14,908 nucleotides of DNA from Opitutales bacterium (GTDB lineage: Bacteria; Verrucomicrobiota; Verrucomicrobiia; Opitutales; Oceanipulchritudinaceae), in NCBI GenBank assembly GCA_007123395.1, contig SKLD01000241.1, positions 1-14,908 of the forward strand, in the 5' to 3' direction. Position 1 is the stretch's first letter. Every line of letters starts with the position of its first letter. The notes beneath the pieces are model-generated. The model was not told where the DNA came from, did not search any database, and worked only from the letters and a program-made list of their open reading frames with translations. A program made the position numbers and the translations under genes. This document shows positions 12,839 to 14,908 of the stretch, one piece after another.

Positions 12839-14908
12839 CTACCGCTCTCCCGCCGCCAGCGGATCCCACGACACACCGCCGTCCGTCCGGCGGGCGCGGA
12901 ACCATCGGCGGTCACCGAAACAGTAGAGGAAGGGATACAACTCCGCGTTGGTGTGGAACCAACTGCGGTCCTCGTGGTACAAGTAGTGCCCTTCACGGGC
13001 GGTTGGCGCTTGGTGAAGCCAGCCGTAGCCGTCCAAAAGCACCCACGGTGCGAGCATCTCCGTGTGCAGACCGAACCTTCGCGAATGACGCCAGCCGTCG
13101 CCGAGATCACGGGCGGACGGATCGATACGGTCGAACCCGGAGGAGCGGAAGAGCCAGTCGCGCGCCACCAGTTTACCTACGGCATCACTTTCCCCCGCCG
13201 TCGCGCGGCGAAGACCGGCGGAAACCGCGTGCGCCCAGCCGTCGCCCGTGGCATTGTCAGCGGCAACGGCGGCGAATCCGTCCGCCACGCGCTCCTCTTC
13301 CTCATTCAAATCGACAGCCAACACACCGTAAACGCCAAGCGGAAAATACACCTTGCCGTCGGCGAACGCCGCATGAGTGAGGTTGAGCCAAAGACGGGAG
13401 GATACAGACCAGCGCGCCTGCCTCCAACCATCCGGCGTTTTCCGCATGCGCAGGAGGACTTCGGAAAGAGCGCCATAAAACGCCCCTTCCTCCGCCCGCA
13501 GGGAATGAATCGGATTCTCCGCCTCGATGCGAGCTTCAAGCCGGAAGCCGCCGCGTGGGTCGAACCGCCGGATTTCCAGCCCGTAGGCCTGCCCGCGGTG
13601 GTCATTGTCCGTCGAGGCAAGGAGCAACCCGGTGGAAGCATGCGCCCCCCAACCGCCCGGCAAATCCGTATCAGCCAGCAAATACATCGAAGCGCCGTCA
13701 AAATACAGCCCGTGCGCATGCGTGTGCAGCGTGAAAGACGGTTCCTGCCGGTAATAGCGCTGCAAAGCGATCACATAGACACCGCCCTCACCGGCCTCCG
13801 CGACGGACTCAACGATGCCCGGCATCGGGTGGGCGCGGGAGACGACAGGGTTGCCGGGGTCCGCGTAATCCACCACGCGCGTATTATAGTAAACACGCCA
13901 CGACGGCCGTGTCTCGCTGTAGCGATACTCCTCCATGGAGAGGAAGATGCGCCCGCCCAACCCGGTCGCGCTCAGCGCAGCACCTTCGTCCACGGGCACC
14001 TTGATGAGCGACCGCTCTTCCACCGCACCCTCTCCGTCCACCCGCGCCGCCGCGAACAGGACGGCACGTTCATCCTGTGCCCCCGCGCCGTCCGTCCCGG
14101 GAACGTCCGTCGCCCAATACCATCCGAAGGGCACACTTCCCAACACCCAAACACGCGTGTCTTCGGCTACCGGAAACGTGCCCAGCACCTCCATGTAGGG
14201 GCTCTTCGTTTCAATCGTCCACGCTTCGCCAAGGCGGGGATTCCGCGGATCGCGCAGGTCAATGGTCTGCAAGAGGACGTAGGGCGGGTCATCCTCGCCG
14301 CCCCTGCCGGGCCAAGGTTCGCGCCACCACCACCAATACGGTCCCCATGCCCGGTTTGTACGCGCAAGTTGCAAGAAGCCGTCTTCCCACACAGCGTCGA
14401 GGATACGTTCCGGACCAAGGTCCAGTTCGCCCGCGACACGGTCGGGAGCGTCCGCCGACGTCACCGTCAGCCGCGCGGCAGAATCTCCGCCCCACAGCTC
14501 AGGTCCGTCCGTCAGATGCAGCAGATATCCCGGTATCGGAAATACACGGTCCGTGCGCCATGAAAGCGTGACACTGGCCCGTTCCACCGGCGCGTCCCGG
14601 TCGGTTACATCAATGACAAACAGTTCCCGCGCGGAAACGGAAACCAAGTGGGTCTCATCCAGTGCGGTGGCGCGGCGCGCGGCGACCGAGTGGGCGATGG
14701 TTCCGTTTTTCTCGAGGGAGTCGCGCCCGAAGCTGAGCAACTGCATGTGCGATTCGTGCCCGCCTTGGGTCCACGTCTGGAACGGTGCCAGCATCAGCCC
14801 GGCGTCGCGCAAAATCGTGACGGCCTTCTCGTCATAGTTGGCCTCGCTCCACGTAAAACCCTCGTCTTCCGGCCCAAGGTGAACGCGGCGGATTTCGGTC
14901 GGTTGCGA
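12839..14908 (-). CDS. Beta-propeller domain protein (Beta_propel-like), N-terminus beyond right edge, 689 aa visible
   Basis: The frame is open to the last base, so the start lies outside the window. The first visible part (EGFTWSEANYDEKAVTI, then LRDAGLMLAPFQTW, MQLLSFGRDSLEKNGTIAHS, then ALDETHLVSVSARELFVIDV) resembles the end of the 'secreted beta-propeller, distantly WD40-related' family, where a D-x-KAF/V strand and the LYTVSxxxLxVxDL blade recur. About 590 residues follow, continuing blade-like strands: VLLQTIDLRDPRNPRLGEAW, TRVVDYADPGNPVVSRAHPM, GLEIRRFDPRGGFRLEA, GVLAVDLNEEEE. These look like repeated 'DL.DP.NP' blades. A four-Trp run (codons 14324-14335) lies in WGPYWWWWREPW. Family members are usually exported, but the leader is not visible here. 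No catalytic motif is recognised, so it probably acts as a binding or scaffold protein. Confidence 0.7.
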   Translation of the reverse strand, partial: SQPTEIRRVHLGPEDEGFTWSEANYDEKAVTILRDAGLMLAPFQTWTQGGHESHMQLLSFGRDSLEKNGTIAHSVAARRATALDETHLVSVSARELFVIDVTDRDAPVERASVTLSWRTDRVFPIPGYLLHLTDGPELWGGDSAARLTVTSADAPDRVAGELDLGPERILDAVWEDGFLQLARTNRAWGPYWWWWREPWPGRGGEDDPPYVLLQTIDLRDPRNPRLGEAWTIETKSPYMEVLGTFPVAEDTRVWVLGSVPFGWYWATDVPGTDGAGAQDERAVLFAAARVDGEGAVEERSLIKVPVDEGAALSATGLGGRIFLSMEEYRYSETRPSWRVYYNTRVVDYADPGNPVVSRAHPMPGIVESVAEAGEGGVYVIALQRYYRQEPSFTLHTHAHGLYFDGASMYLLADTDLPGGWGAHASTGLLLASTDNDHRGQAYGLEIRRFDPRGGFRLEARIEAENPIHSLRAEEGAFYGALSEVLLRMRKTPDGWRQARWSVSSRLWLNLTHAAFADGKVYFPLGVYGVLAVDLNEEEERVADGFAAVAADNATGDGWAHAVSAGLRRATAGESDAVGKLVARDWLFRSSGFDRIDPSARDLGDGWRHSRRFGLHTEMLAPWVLLDGYGWLHQAPTAREGHYLYHEDRSWFHTNAELYPFLYCFGDRRWFRARRTDGGVSWDPLAAGER

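Noticed and set aside
12740..14563. Long plus-strand open frame opposite the beta-propeller gene
   Set aside because: The minus-strand frame is longer, open to the window edge and shows repeated blade motifs; the plus-strand translation is Arg/Pro-rich and featureless.
14810..14812. TTG as the start of the beta-propeller gene
   Set aside because: The frame continues upstream to the window edge with family-like sequence (EGFTWSEANYDEKAV), so the true start is outside.
1..14908. CRISPR arrays, tRNA or rRNA genes, prophage, or a defence island
   Set aside because: I saw no regularly spaced repeats, no tRNA-like cloverleaf, no rRNA segments and no nuclease, toxin or phage structural proteins. 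The only mobile-element gene is the RAYT at the left edge.

Overview
This 14.9 kb window is GC-rich bacterial chromosome with ordinary bacterial gene density and no rRNA, tRNA, CRISPR or phage genes that I could see. The REP-associated type of transposase, the fusion protein with a PEP-synthase-like ATP-grasp, the intracellular GH28-like enzyme and the scarcity of clear Shine-Dalgarno sites suggest a PVC-group bacterium, perhaps Verrucomicrobiota (Opitutia-like). This is a judgement from protein flavour, not a database result.

Layout, left to right. (1) The C-terminal part of a REP-associated tyrosine transposase (RAYT) enters from the left edge and is followed by two GC-rich hairpins. (2) A glutamate dehydrogenase gene on the minus strand is divergent, across 125 bp, from a large plus-strand gene. 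That gene encodes a KaiC/RecA-like domain without a P-loop, fused to a pyruvate phosphate dikinase-type ATP-grasp domain and an unassigned C-terminal domain. (3) A minus-strand GH28 (polygalacturonase-like) gene without a signal peptide is divergent, across a 253-bp partly AT-rich spacer, from a two-gene ABC exporter operon. (4) The exporter genes overlap by 4 bp (GTGA). Their sequences predict an asymmetric heterodimer whose two deviant motifs fall in the same composite ATP site. (5) Three more minus-strand genes follow: a small 'host attachment' family protein, an MgtE Mg2+ transporter with a long hairpin-containing upstream region, and a large beta-propeller protein that runs off the right edge.

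The genes do not form one obvious pathway. The strongest functional pairings are the ABC heterodimer, which is well supported, and the possible regulatory pairing of glutamate dehydrogenase with the divergent ATP-grasp fusion, which rests on position alone. The most unusual object is the ATP-grasp fusion: it has the nucleotide-binding half of PEP synthase/PPDK but neither the swivelling phosphohistidine domain nor the PEP-binding barrel, and its N-terminus looks like a KaiC domain that has lost its P-loop.
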